Source of the DNA: Simmondsia chinensis
Taxonomy: Eukaryota; Streptophyta; Magnoliopsida; Caryophyllales; Simmondsiaceae
DNA length: 64,000 nucleotides
Reading direction: 5' to 3'
NCBI GenBank assembly: GCA_018398585.1
Contig: JAGTTD010000014.1
Location: forward strand, 20,769,387 to 20,833,386
In this document: one piece after another, positions 33,462-43,360 of the stretch
Position numbering within the stretch: the first letter of the stretch is position 1
Layout of the letters: each line of letters opens with the position of its first letter
Position numbers and translations under genes: made by a program
The notes under the pieces: model-generated
Databases searched by the model: none
The model's input: only the letters and a program-made list of their open reading frames with translations
Told to the model about the DNA's origin: nothing

Positions 33462-34935
33462 TTTGCTTGTGCTCAAGCAAGATTCAACTTGAACTAGCCA
33501 ATGATGGAAAAAATTTAGCCAAGCATGCAATAGTAGGAATAACTTGTGAAAACTATTTTCTGATCATATTTGAAGGTATACCTAGGAGTAGAGATTCTTT
33601 CTGGGACTTTATTATTATACTGGTTCTCACTCGAGTCTCGCGATTTAAGTCTTTTTACTAGTATATGAGCTTAGAACTTTTCTCCCCTTTGTCTTGTTTT
33701 AATTCCTCGAAATTAAAGGCGAATAGAGAGAATAATAGAAGGAATCAACTATCCTAATCATTCATCGCTAATTAATAGTGAAATCAAAAGGCTTCTTTTT
33801 TTCTCTTTTATTTTCCCTTTTTTTTTCTTCTTTTTTTTCATGGTCAGACGTGTCTCCCTCAAACCCATATAGCGAGTTTTCAGCCGGTAGCTTCCGATCC
33901 AGTTGGCTCAAGGTACCAGGTTTTAAGATACCCGTACGGACCTAATGGCTCGAGTTTAAGAAATTCATAGCCTAATCCATTAGCACATACTCCCTTTTTT
34001 TTTTCCCGTTAGGTATTAGTGCTTATTATAGTGACCTAAAAGGTTGATTCTTTTTAAGCTTTCCCAATGGCCCGTGTAGGGAGCTTTCCACCGGTAGCTC
34101 TTGAGTTAGGTTAAGGTTCCAGGTTTTAAGGGACCACTACGGGCTTACTTGCTCAAGATACAGGGGCTACAAGAATCAACGAGTCACCTTTTCTTAAAAG
34201 GGAATACACAAGATAAAGAGATAGTAAATCAATTTCAACATTGCCAGAAGTGGATTCCAATTCTTATAGTTACTACCGCTATTTCAAACATAAAAAATAG
34301 GATATGTCACAAGATTAACAGTTAAAAATAATAATATCTATAACAAGTTAAAAGACAAAAATACAGATTCAAAAGTCAGCTCTAGAAATAATTTGATTAC
34401 ATAAATATTCTAATCGTCTTAGTACATCTCAAATTTGATATTCAATTGAAATCACAAACAATTCTATATTCATTCATGCCAAAATGTAGCTAATTTAAGC
34501 AAAATGAAACTAACAGGACAAACAAAAGTTCACACCATACATGCCATCCCCAAACCCAAACCTTGCATTGTCCTCAATGCAAATCGACAAAAATAAATTC
34601 AAGCAAGGGAAGAAAAGAGATGACCTGTGGTGCGGCATATTCAGCTATGAGTGGTGAGCAAATCCAAAAAGGGAAGACAAAAGTAGCAGGCTACAATCAA
34701 AGAAATAGAAGACAGAATACTAAACAAACTTGTTAATAGGATTAGAAATAAAGATTGTACAAGTGTATAGTAAAAGAAAAACAATGTTAGCATGGGAGGA
34801 ATAACAAAAGGATCTACAATTAAACGAGACTTCATGTGGAAAAAAAAAATTGAAACAAAATTAAAAGTAGATTGGGTTGCCTCCTAAGAGCGCTATGTTT
34901 AACGTCTTCAGCCGGACTTAGTTTAAAGAATAATG
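33462..34935. other. non-coding interior of the Athila-like element
   Basis: No coding frame of note. Two diverged copies of a roughly 90-bp block (CCGGTAGCT..., CAGGTTTTAAG) lie about 190 bp apart at 33870-33965 and 34080-34155. TTGGGTTGCCTCCTAAGAG near 34874 is a phrase often seen in this position in Athila/Tat elements. This is where pol would normally be. Confidence 0.6.
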
Positions 34936-35690
34936 TCAACTAAAATCTGAGGCAGTGGCTGCCATAGAACTTGGATTGACCCAGTAGGGGCGATCCCCTA
35001 GCCCAACAGCGTTTCTAGACCCGTGACTATTAAGGAGCGTAACACTACCAGCATCAGGTTTGCGAATCTCTATACTACCAAGTGCGGGTGATGATGCATA
35101 GCTATTGACACAGACAGGGACAGTATTACAATCAGCACTTTTAGTAGAATCGGGCTGAGTCGATTCTACCAAATTGTTAATCTCATCAACCCTATAGCAT
35201 TCCAGCTCGTCCTCAGTCTCAGGGTGCTGAACAAAGTTCGAGATCTTCAATTTCCCCTTGAGATTTTCAAAAGAAATCTCCAGCACTCCCGTCCTACAAT
35301 GAATCACAGCATTGGCCGTAACTAAGAACGGTCGACCTAGAATAATGGGAGAGCTGTTCTTTTTCCCTAGAGTAGGGTCTATATCTAAGACAATAAAATC
35401 AACAAGGAAGACAAACTTGTCAACGTTGACTAGTACATCTTCCACTACCCCACCAGGTACTCGTATATATATATATCAGCCAACTGAAGTGTGACATTAG
35501 TTGACTTAAGGTCTCCTATACCCAATTTTCGAAAAACTAAGTAAGGGATGAGGTTTACACTCGCTCCTAGATCTAGCAAGGCTTTACTAGTGTAACGCTC
35601 TCCTAAGACGCAGAGAACTATAAAAGCCCCGGGGTCTGGAAACTTGGGTGGGGCACCTGATACTAAAATGCTGCCCACGTTCTTGGTGAG
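34936..35690 (-). pseudogene. retropepsin-like protease region, Athila-like element
   Basis: Aspartic protease of the gag-protease polyprotein. The active-site motif is ALLDLGASVNLIPYLVFRKL (about 35580-35520), matching the DLGAS form usual in Athila/Tat elements, followed by VTLQLAD. A second frame from 35445 carries VDFIVLDIDPTLGK and PIILGRPFLVTANAVIHC, the C-terminal half of the fold. The two frames are offset near 35445 by an expanded (AT)n stretch at 35463-35476, which breaks the reading. Downstream is a low-complexity tail and then a stop at 34936, with no reverse transcriptase. Confidence 0.82.
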
Positions 35691-37290
35691 ATAGACCTTC
35701 TTCAGGATACGAGCTTGTGCGCGATTCTTTTTTGGTGAAAAGGTCCTTGAGGAACTTGGTGCACATAGAAATGTGCTTAATGGCTTCGACCAATGGCAAG
35801 TTGATCTTCACGTCCTTCAAAACATCTATGAGCTCAGCCCTTCTTGTGTCGTCCTTCTTCTTTGGTCCTATAAGGGCCAAAAGAAAAGGGACAGGGGTTC
35901 AGGAACCCTCTCTTTTGATCCCTTCCTATCAGTAGTGGGAGGGGGGTTCATATCCTTCTGGATTTCAAACTCAATTTCCCTAAGGTTCTCCTCACCTGAA
36001 ACTGACACAACTTGAGCTTGCTCATTTGGGTTAGAACTAGTTGATCCCGTTGTGTTTGTGAGTAGTTGGGAGGGTAATCTCCCTTCCTCAATCCTATTTA
36101 ATGCATGGGTCAATTGTCCTATCTGGTTCTCTAATTGGGCGATAGATTGTGAGTGAGACCGAACCAAGTATGTGGTGTCCTCCATAAAGTGGAGCACACG
36201 CTCCTCAAACTGTGACGTATATTTTGGAGGTGGAGGGGAAGGGTCATCATGAGAAACATTGGAGTGAGGAAGAACATCATACCTGTGCCCTCCCTAAAAG
36301 ATGGGAGGGTGCATGTTACCTACAAAGCCAGGATCTTGTTGTCTCGTGGGTCGATTTTGATTGGCGTTCTGCTTCCATGAGAAGTTCGGATGATTACGCC
36401 GCCCGGGATTGTAGGTGTTGGAGAACGGATCGTCATTCCTCGAGTATCCTTGAGCAGCATAAACCTGTTCCTGCATGTATTCGGGAAATTGAGACGCATA
36501 TAAACAATCACGCATAGAATGGTCCTCACCCAAACAAATGCCACACGGAGTAGTACCACCTGATGACTCAACTGCATTGATCAGGCGCACATTAGTAGGA
36601 TTCGCGTGCGAGTTCATAATCAGATCCATCTTCCTACTAAGGGCGTCTAGTCTAAGGTTGATGTCATCGTTGGGTGCTACTTTGTAGACACCACGTGTGC
36701 CACCTCTAACCACCCTCACAGAAGAGGTTTAGTTGAGAGAGTGTTCACTGAGGCGCTCAAATAGCATCCATGCCTCGTCCTTGTCTTGTTGGTTAAATGC
36801 TCCACTGCATGAAGCATTAACCATTTGCTTATTAGAAGGAGTAATTCCATCATAAAAATGTTGTACAAGAGCCCACATGTGTGAGCCGTGGTGGGGACAG
36901 CTTCTAAGGAGCTCTTTAAATCTGTCCCAACTTTCGTGAAATTGTTCCTGATCTTTTGTTTAAAATTGTTGATCGCACGCCTAACAACCATAGTTCTTGC
37001 TTTAGGATAAAACTTGATCAGGAAATTCTGTTGGAGGTCATCCCAAGTGATGATTTCACCCATTGGAAATGACTGAAACCACCTTTTGGCTACATCTTTT
37101 AACGAAAACGGAAAAAAGACATAGTCTAATATCATCAATCGAAACACCTAGATAGTGGTAAGTTTTGCATATTTCAATGAAAGCATCAAGATGTTCATAT
37201 GGGCTCTCAATCGACTTCCCATTGAAGGTGGGAAGCATGTTGATCATCCCCGAATTAATTTTGAAGTTTGCATTACCCATAAAGGGTAAC
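35587..37290 (-). pseudogene. gag of the Athila-like element
   Basis: Ty3-type capsid/nucleocapsid with several frameshifts. The N-terminal piece (37280-37056) has MLPTFNGKSIESPYEHLDAF. 37147-36716 has FPFSLKDVAKRWFQSFPMG and WDDLQQNFLIKFYP, the core of the retrotransposon gag domain. 36719-36294 ends with the CCHC knuckle CGICLGEDHSMRDC and an Asn/Arg-rich tail with NPGRRNHPNFSW. 36197-35868 is a helical linker (SQSIAQLENQIGQLTHAL). 35880-35587 has LPLVEAIKHISMCTKFLKDL, typical just before the protease. Start placed near 37280; an upstream ATG in another frame cannot be excluded. Confidence 0.85.
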
Positions 37291-37620
37291 GTAACCCCGG
37301 CAGGAGCGATGTACGTTTGGGGGACAAAGTGGTCCTCAATCGTACGAGGTACAAAGTTAGCCGTGAAAGAAAATTAATTAAAATAAATAAATAAAATGAA
37401 CAAGAAAAATAACAAAGAAGAATAAAATAAAAGAACAAATAAGTTTATTTAACAAAGAAAATAAAAAAATAAAAACAAAAAATAAATAAACAAAAAAGAA
37501 AAATGAAACAGAAAAACAAACTAAAGAAAATTAAGTAGGTTTTTTTATTTTCTTTTTTTGAAAACAAAGAAAATAAAAATAGAAAATAACTCGTTAATTT
37601 CTAAATCAACTTAGCCTACC

Positions 37621-37641
37621 GATTCCTCGACGACGGTGCCA
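37621..37641 (-). other. primer-binding site of the Athila-like element
   Basis: The minus strand reads TGGCACCGTCGTCGAGGAAT shortly after the LTR end. It resembles the TGGCGCCGTTGCCGGGGA form used by plant Athila/Tat elements (tRNA-Asp type), with several differences. Confidence 0.65.
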
Positions 37642-37912
37642 AACACTTGATGTGATTTTAAAGGTGTGTTTTAAAATCGTCTACTCGCAAGCGTACGAGA
37701 TCGTTATAGCTAAATCAGGTGTACGGGTCATATCCACAAGGAATCGGAGTTAAGTCAGATTTAGTGATTAAAGAGTAGTCGAAATTGGGGCTTTGTTTGT
37801 TTGAATTTGTAAAGTAAATTAATAAAACTAAATATAAATAAAGTTGCCAATTCAATTAAAGTTAGTTCAGGGATTGAATTCAAGGTAGCTTTATGAAATA
37901 TCCCGTCATTAT

Positions 37913-38410
37913 TGTTGTGATTCTCATAATAGGGGGCATATGAAATAGAGTATAAATGTAATAAGGTGTTGAATAGAGCTGATTGAGTTGTATTAGCTAG
38001 TTGATATTGTAATTAGATTAAGTCTTGATGTAATTAGTAGCTTAAGCTTGGGTTAAGTCATGTAATAAGTGTAGTCTAGAGCTTGTTAGCTGCGGTGGTC
38101 AATGCCGGTCATTAGTGGCGGCTAGTTAGTTAGTTTTTGGTTGAGTCGATTAGTCCATGTGTCTAGGATCATTGTATCTCTAGATATTTTAGACTTAGCC
38201 ATCCTAAAGGATTAGTGCTATAAGTATGTAGAGCCTCTCTTGAAGAGTTGATAACTTTTGATGAATGAAAATTGATATCTTTGATATCTCACTCTCTACT
38301 TCTCATCTCCTTCACTTCTTATCTCATCTAAACTCGAAATTCTCTCCTCATCTTATACTCTCACTATCTCGACCTAGGTTAAGATCCAAGAGTAATCTTG
38401 AATCTCAACA
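37913..38410 (+). repeat. 5' LTR of the small element
   Basis: 498 bp, TGTTGTGATTCTC to ATCTCAACA. Confidence 0.92.
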
Positions 38411-38411
38411 A

Positions 38412-38424
38412 TTGGTATCATAGC
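38412..38424 (+). other. primer-binding site of the small element
   Basis: TTGGTATCATAGC, one base from the initiator tRNA-Met complement. Confidence 0.8.
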
Positions 38425-38484
38425 TGGTTCAGGTTGTTAATTGCTTAATTTGAGCTGGCAAAACCAAAGAAAAACAAGCAAATT

Positions 38485-38655
38485 ATGGCTGATGGAGTAA
38501 GAATAAGATCGGGAGCTGGTGGTGGAAATGTAGCATCAGCTGTTAATCCAGAAGTATCGTATGCTGCTGTTGCTGGTTCGAACACCACGAAGGAAGTTCA
38601 GTATGTTAATACTAACCAGATGAAAGAACTTTATGATCACATTACCAATTCGTAA
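38485..38655 (+). pseudogene. short gag N-terminal remnant
   Basis: ATG at 38485 opens a 56-codon frame ending in TAA (38653-38655). It begins MADGVRIRSGAGGGN and contains KEVQYVNTNQMKEL. It parallels the start of the chromovirus gag at 50377 (MSSGVTTRLGAGVGN and REVQFLTNDQLKQH). Coiled-coil-like sequence continues past the stop with further stops. This suggests the element derives from a chromovirus and kept only the gag start. Confidence 0.7.
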
Positions 38656-39043
38656 AAACAATCACTCAAACAAACTGAAGAGCGTTTGTTCTTGAGATTA
38701 CAGCGCTTGTAGCTGGAAAATCACCAGGAAAATGATGATCGATTGAAGCAATTAGATTATGGGTTGAGTATGAAATCGAAAGAGGCATGGCAGCTGTTGT
38801 GTAACACTACTGCAGCATATTACATCAGGTGGAAGAGGCAGTATGTACATCAGTTGCAGAGTTAAGAATGGATCAGCCCTTGCTCCTGACTTATGCACAG
38901 CTGTTCAGATGCTCCATTGGTTCCTTATGCTAGTGTACTTCTTGTTCATACTTAAGCTCATTGACAAGAAAGCAAAGCTTGATCATTTGAGGCAAATTTA
39001 GTGGCTGGAAAAGCTGAAACTTCAAGTTGTTTTTTAGGGAGAT

Positions 39044-40093
39044 AGCTGCAACAATCTATTTGAATGCAGGAAGTTCAAGATGGTCCAAACTAAAGCTGAA
39101 AGATTTGTGAACCATCAAGAAAATGGAAGCTGCAGAATTAAATCTGTCAATTGGGTCACTTTGAGAATTCAAGTAAAGACTTTGTGTCCTTGTAATTCGA
39201 TTGTCACGCATGAGTACTTAATTTGGTGGAGCAAAAGTCCAGAACTTCAAGCCAAAGTCACAAGTGCTCAATTGATCAAGATGGGACAGCAAGAATTCAA
39301 GGTAGCTGCTGAAAAGGCTTGGAGAATTACAATTCCTTCACTATCAGCAGCAAATGAGTTGCTCAGATTGAGTGTGGTTGGTGCTATTATGGCTTTGGGA
39401 AGATATATTAACTTGTCCGCAGCAAGAAGCTTCCATATGGACAAGAATCGAGCTGAAATCTGTACTATACGCAGCTATGTGTTGTCTTAGTTATACATTG
39501 CTGAATTCTTGAAGTTTGCAGCGCATCATGTGGAATTGGAAAACAATCGAGTGTTTGTTGAGCTTGGTCCTATATGGTTTAGTAAGTGGATGTTTAAGCA
39601 ATACAAATTTTGGATAAGATCCAAGATGAAATGGTTGCAACTACATTCTATTACCAAGACCAGAATATGGGGCATTTTTTGTAGCACTTGGGAATCTCTT
39701 CAAGCAGATTTTGATACTTGGTTCACTTGGTTTGAGTTTGGAAGACCACCAGACGAGAGTTCTTCATCTGATGCAAGCTCAGATAGCGGGATTTGGGGTT
39801 GGAATACTTCGGGATCTGCATTCTATAATGTTCTGCTGCTGCTGCAATATTTTAGTAAGCTAGAGGCTCACTTCAACTACAGATTCAACATGGAATCCAC
39901 TTATTTTTACTGCAATTCAGAGTCAGTGGTGTTCAAAGACTTCATACGTGGTCTTATGGGTTTACTGACATTCAAATTCAGTTATGCAGCATACTACAAG
40001 CAGAATTCCAGGTGTGTTGATGCGTTTTGGTCCTCTGCAGCAGCAACTTGGCTAACACTTCACATAAGAAGCTCATTCATTCCTCCCACATAA
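39044..40093 (+). CDS. unrecognised ORF of the small LTR element, one in-frame TAG
   Basis: An open frame of roughly 350 codons is interrupted by a single TAG at 39488-39490. The two halves are in the same frame (ATGs at 39080 and 39509). The protein is rich in Trp, Phe and Tyr (IWFSKWMFKQYKFW, FDTWFTWFEFG) with a Ser/Asp/Glu-rich linker (DESSSSDASSDSG). I see no CCHC knuckle, protease, reverse transcriptase or integrase motif and do not recognise a family. It could be a diverged gag, a captured host gene fragment or a chance frame; the length in a young element argues mildly against chance. It ends about 70 bp before the 3' LTR. Confidence 0.5.
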
Positions 40094-40162
40094 ACATTGA
40101 TCTTCAAGCTTTAACTCTTTTCTTGATTCTTGGGGACTAGAATCTTTCAAAGGAGGGAGTAA

Positions 40163-40672
40163 TGTTCTGATTCTCATAATAGGGGGCATATGAAATAGAG
40201 TATAACTATAATAAGGTGTTGAATATAGCTTGTTAAGTTGTATTAGCTAGTTAATATTGTAATTAGATTAAGTCTTGATGTAATTAGTAGCTTAAGCTTG
40301 GGTTAAGTCATGTAATAAGTGTAGTCTAGAGCTTGTTAGCTGTGGTGGTCAAGCTAGTGGTCAATGCCGGTCATTAGTGGCGGCTAGTTAGTTAGTTGTT
40401 GGTTGAGTCGGTTAGTCCATGTGTCTAGGATCATTGTGTCTCTAGATATTTTAGACTTAGCCATCCTAAAGGATTAGTGCTATAAGTATGTAGGGCCTCT
40501 CTTAAAGAGCTGATAACTTTTGCTGAATGAAAATTGGTATCTTTGATATCTCACTCTCTACTTCTCATCTCCTTCACTTCTTATCTTATCTAAACTCTAA
40601 ATTCTCTCCTCATCTTATACTCTTACTATCTCAACCTAGGTTAAGATCCAAGAGTAATCTTGAATCTTAACA
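40163..40672 (+). repeat. 3' LTR of the small element
   Basis: 510 bp, TGTTCTGATTCTC to ATCTTAACA. Differs from the 5' LTR by a 12-bp duplication near 40355 and scattered substitutions. Confidence 0.92.
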
Positions 40673-42029
40673 ATTATATTCTACTATGACAATGATTTAG
40701 AAGGCTTAGGCTACAAGCACTAAGCATGGGTTAATATTTAAACTAGATTAAGGGTAATGAACTAGTCTAAAGGCATAACCTATCATATCACCCTGTGTGT
40801 AGCATGGGTTATCTCATTAGCACTACTTAATTCCTTTCGTGCTCTTAGTTCAATATTAAACTTGTATTAATACTTAAGTTAGGATTGAGGGTAATAAACT
40901 AGTTTAAGGGCATGACCCATCGCATCACCCTAAGTGTTCCATAGATTATTTCAAAAGCACTTACAAATTCATTTGTCACTCCTAATTAGATATTAATTTG
41001 TATAAAGGATTGTGTTTAGGGTTGGGTATAACCTCAACCCTAACCACACGTGAAAACCAGTTATGTTATGATCCAGGCTACAAGCTCGTAGACTAACACT
41101 AATAATTTGGATATCTCACCATGGCAACAAGATCATGCAAAGAAACACCAAACACAATCATAAATTACCCACAGGGGTGCGTATAAAACATAACATAAAT
41201 CCATTGCCAAAAGCATAATATAAATCCAGATACGGGCGGCTACCTGGCCTTCATCCCTAAACTTCAAGTCTACTCCTCCATGGGAGTTTTACACATCATT
41301 CGAATCCAAGAAAAAAAAAATCATGATAGAATTAAAGATTTGTAGACTCCCCTAATTGATGTTGATGTTGATCCTTACTTTGATTTCCCAGTACTCCGAA
41401 CACCTGCGCTTCGTCATTTGAGAACCCCTTGGATCTCGTAGCGGCTTCGGAAAGGAGAGGAGGGGAAGAAAAGTGGAAAAGTATGGGAAAATAAATCTCC
41501 CCCTCCCTATTTATAAGTGGGGCGTGCTTTAGGGTTAGTGCCGTGCCACCCCGATCGATCTGCGCCCCCTTTGCAGCTTGCGCTGCTAAATTAAAACGAG
41601 CATAACTTTTGATCCGCAAGGGGTTATGGGCCAGATTACATACCGAATCGAAGCTCTCAAAATGATCCGAGTTGTTTCATAAGCATATTGGAAAATTATT
41701 AGGTCATAAATAATCTTAATTTAACTTTTTTCTCATTTAAAGCTTGACTGATTGCCCAAATGGCATGGTCAATCGATCCATGCGCCCAAGGAAAGACACT
41801 TTACGATCAAATCTTAACCCAATGGGTAAGTCTTTTGCACACGTGGTCAGGTTTCTCAAAGGAGTCTCCAATTATGCCTCGAATGTGCTTGATTCTGCCT
41901 CTTTTCAACCTTTATGTGCTCCATTGCACTCTTAGCTAAAATGTACTTAGATTACAACCAAAACGCACATGTAAAATCCAAATATATTGTGGGAATGAAG
42001 AATAAAATACGTTAATATAAGGCACATCA

Positions 42030-42340
42030 GTTGGCCAATAATAGCCTTACCTTTTGACTTCATCAGTAAGCTTTGTTCCTACTTGTGAGCACTGGATATG
42101 CTAGAATGCGTCTCTCTGATAGCGAGGGTGGCCTCTTCTTTTAGAAAACACCACTATAAGATTCCATGAAAGGACCTTAGTACAAAGTGCCAATTTTAAC
42201 ATAAATTTAGGTGCTCGTCTGATTATCTCCACCCTCTTCCTTGAATCAGTAGGTAAAATGCCATGTTGGAAATATTCGATCAAAGATTGTTGCCAATCTG
42301 GCACTTCTTTGCTATTGTCAATAGAGATCGAGCTTACCAT
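42030..42340 (-). pseudogene. pol linker before integrase, TL element X
   Basis: On the minus strand, VPDWQQSLIEYFQHGILPTD is the segment found between RNase H and integrase in plant Ty3 polyproteins. It continues to VLTSRNKAY and, after two stops, into YYW just at the target site of the Athila-like element. The frame then continues at 31808. It is joined directly to gag at about 42341, showing that the rest of gag, protease, reverse transcriptase and RNase H were deleted in element X. Confidence 0.75.
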
Positions 42341-43264
42341 CTATGCTTGTAGTTCCAATCGCTAAAACTGGCATATTGTCTGATTGGTCTTATACGTTCA
42401 ATTTCTCCTGAAACTCCTTCAGAAAACCCTCTTCAATGAAAAGAGAACTAAGGTCTTCATATATGCGAGAGCTTGTGTCCTCCATTAGGCCAATTGGCTT
42501 TGTTTGGCTTGCCGATACCATCTTGGCATATGTCATTGACTTAGCTATTCATCAAGTAATTGGACCTGTATAAGATCTCATTTCTTTCAAGGACATCAAT
42601 CCTTTAGAACTCAAGCTACTAGAGCCTTTGGATGTCATCGACATGCTCTCCTCCCATTCCTTTGAGGCTTTAGGAGAAACACTCCTCTGATTTTGGGGTG
42701 TCTTTGTCTTCTCATCAACTAGCTTCATGATTGACGGCATGGAGGTTTTAACCTTCATCGTTTTTGGTTGGACATCCTCCTCAACATAGGAGATGACCAT
42801 GACATGCTCGACTGGCCCCAAAAAGATTGGAATAGAGCTGATGTATATCTGGTTCATGACGTTAATGATAGGTTCTTTTGTAGATTTCTTCCCCGTGAAT
42901 TTCTTTGAGGTGACCCCTTTCGGGGCAACCTTCACAAGCTTCAGGGTGAAGTTAGGTGAAAATTTATGGTTGGCCTTCTTCGTTTGTCTCTTTGTTGTCT
43001 TTCGTGCATTTCACTTACCACTCTTTTTTTTTGTTTTTGGCCCTTTCTTGGGACTACTAGCTTGATTATAGCATGCATTGAGACAAACATCTCATCCACT
43101 TTCTTTAGCAGTGGCATGGAATTCTTTAGCGGGATCTCAGCAGCAAGCGAATTCAATCCCACTATGCGCAATATCGCAAAGTTCTTCTTCTTGCGGGTAA
43201 GTCCTCCTTTGGCCATAAGAGTGGTCGTGAGCTCACTGAACGTGATTCTCACTTCTGGTACCAT
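42341..43264 (-). pseudogene. gag N-terminal part of TL element X
   Basis: Starts at ATG 43264 (MVPEVRITFSELTTTLMAKG) and runs with one frame change near 42941 into KVAPKGVTSKKFTGKKSTKE, NQIYISSIPIFLGPVEHVM and SSLSSKGLMSLKEMRSY. Every part has a counterpart in element Y (3833-2930). It stops where Y reads IGTTSIEEQLQ, at the deletion junction. No conserved catalytic or zinc-binding motif belongs to this segment. Confidence 0.78.
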
Positions 43265-43334
43265 TGTTCCTTCACGGCATCACACTAGTAGTTAGTGGAA
43301 ATTAGAGTTCAGTCGGAGATGAAAAGGAGAATAT

Positions 43335-43353
43335 GGTCCCACCAAGTGTGCCA
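43335..43353 (-). other. primer-binding-site region of TL element X
   Basis: The minus strand reads TGGCACACTTGGTGGGACC a few bases inside the LTR end (about 43361-43366). Confidence 0.55.
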
Positions 43354-43360
43354 AAAATTA

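Larger units (their letters stand above)
37913..40672 (+). mobile_element. small non-autonomous LTR retrotransposon with unrecognised ORF
   Basis: 2.76 kb. LTRs at 37913-38410 and 40163-40672 are very similar; the second carries a 12-bp tandem duplication. A perfect target duplication, ATTAT, lies at 37908-37912 and 40673-40677. A tRNA-Met-type primer site follows the first LTR and a purine tract (AAAGGAGGGAGTAA) precedes the second, so it is plus-strand. LTR style and the gag start resemble the chromovirus at 45141-50847. It is the least diverged LTR pair in the window. Confidence 0.92.
31809..42029 (-). mobile_element. Athila/Tat-like LTR retrotransposon encoding only gag and protease
   Basis: LTRs at 31809-33446 and 37648-42029 (the latter enlarged by a 2.76-kb nested element) both start TGATGTGATTTT. 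A perfect 5-bp target duplication, GTTGG, flanks it (31804-31808 and 42030-42034). The primer site near 37641 and polypurine tract at 33447 place the element on the minus strand. The 4.2-kb interior keeps gag and a protease but has no reverse transcriptase, RNase H or integrase, so it must depend on a helper. It sits in the integrase of TL element X. Confidence 0.92.
37648..42029 (-). repeat. Athila-like element 5' LTR with nested insertion
   Basis: Partner of 31809-33446. It is about 1.62 kb once the insertion at 37913-40672 is removed. It ends GGCACATCA next to the GTTGG target duplication. Confidence 0.9.

Noticed and set aside
39509..40093. Transmembrane or envelope-like protein
   Set aside because: The aromatic-rich stretches are interspersed with charged residues, and no signal peptide or clear membrane helix pattern is visible.
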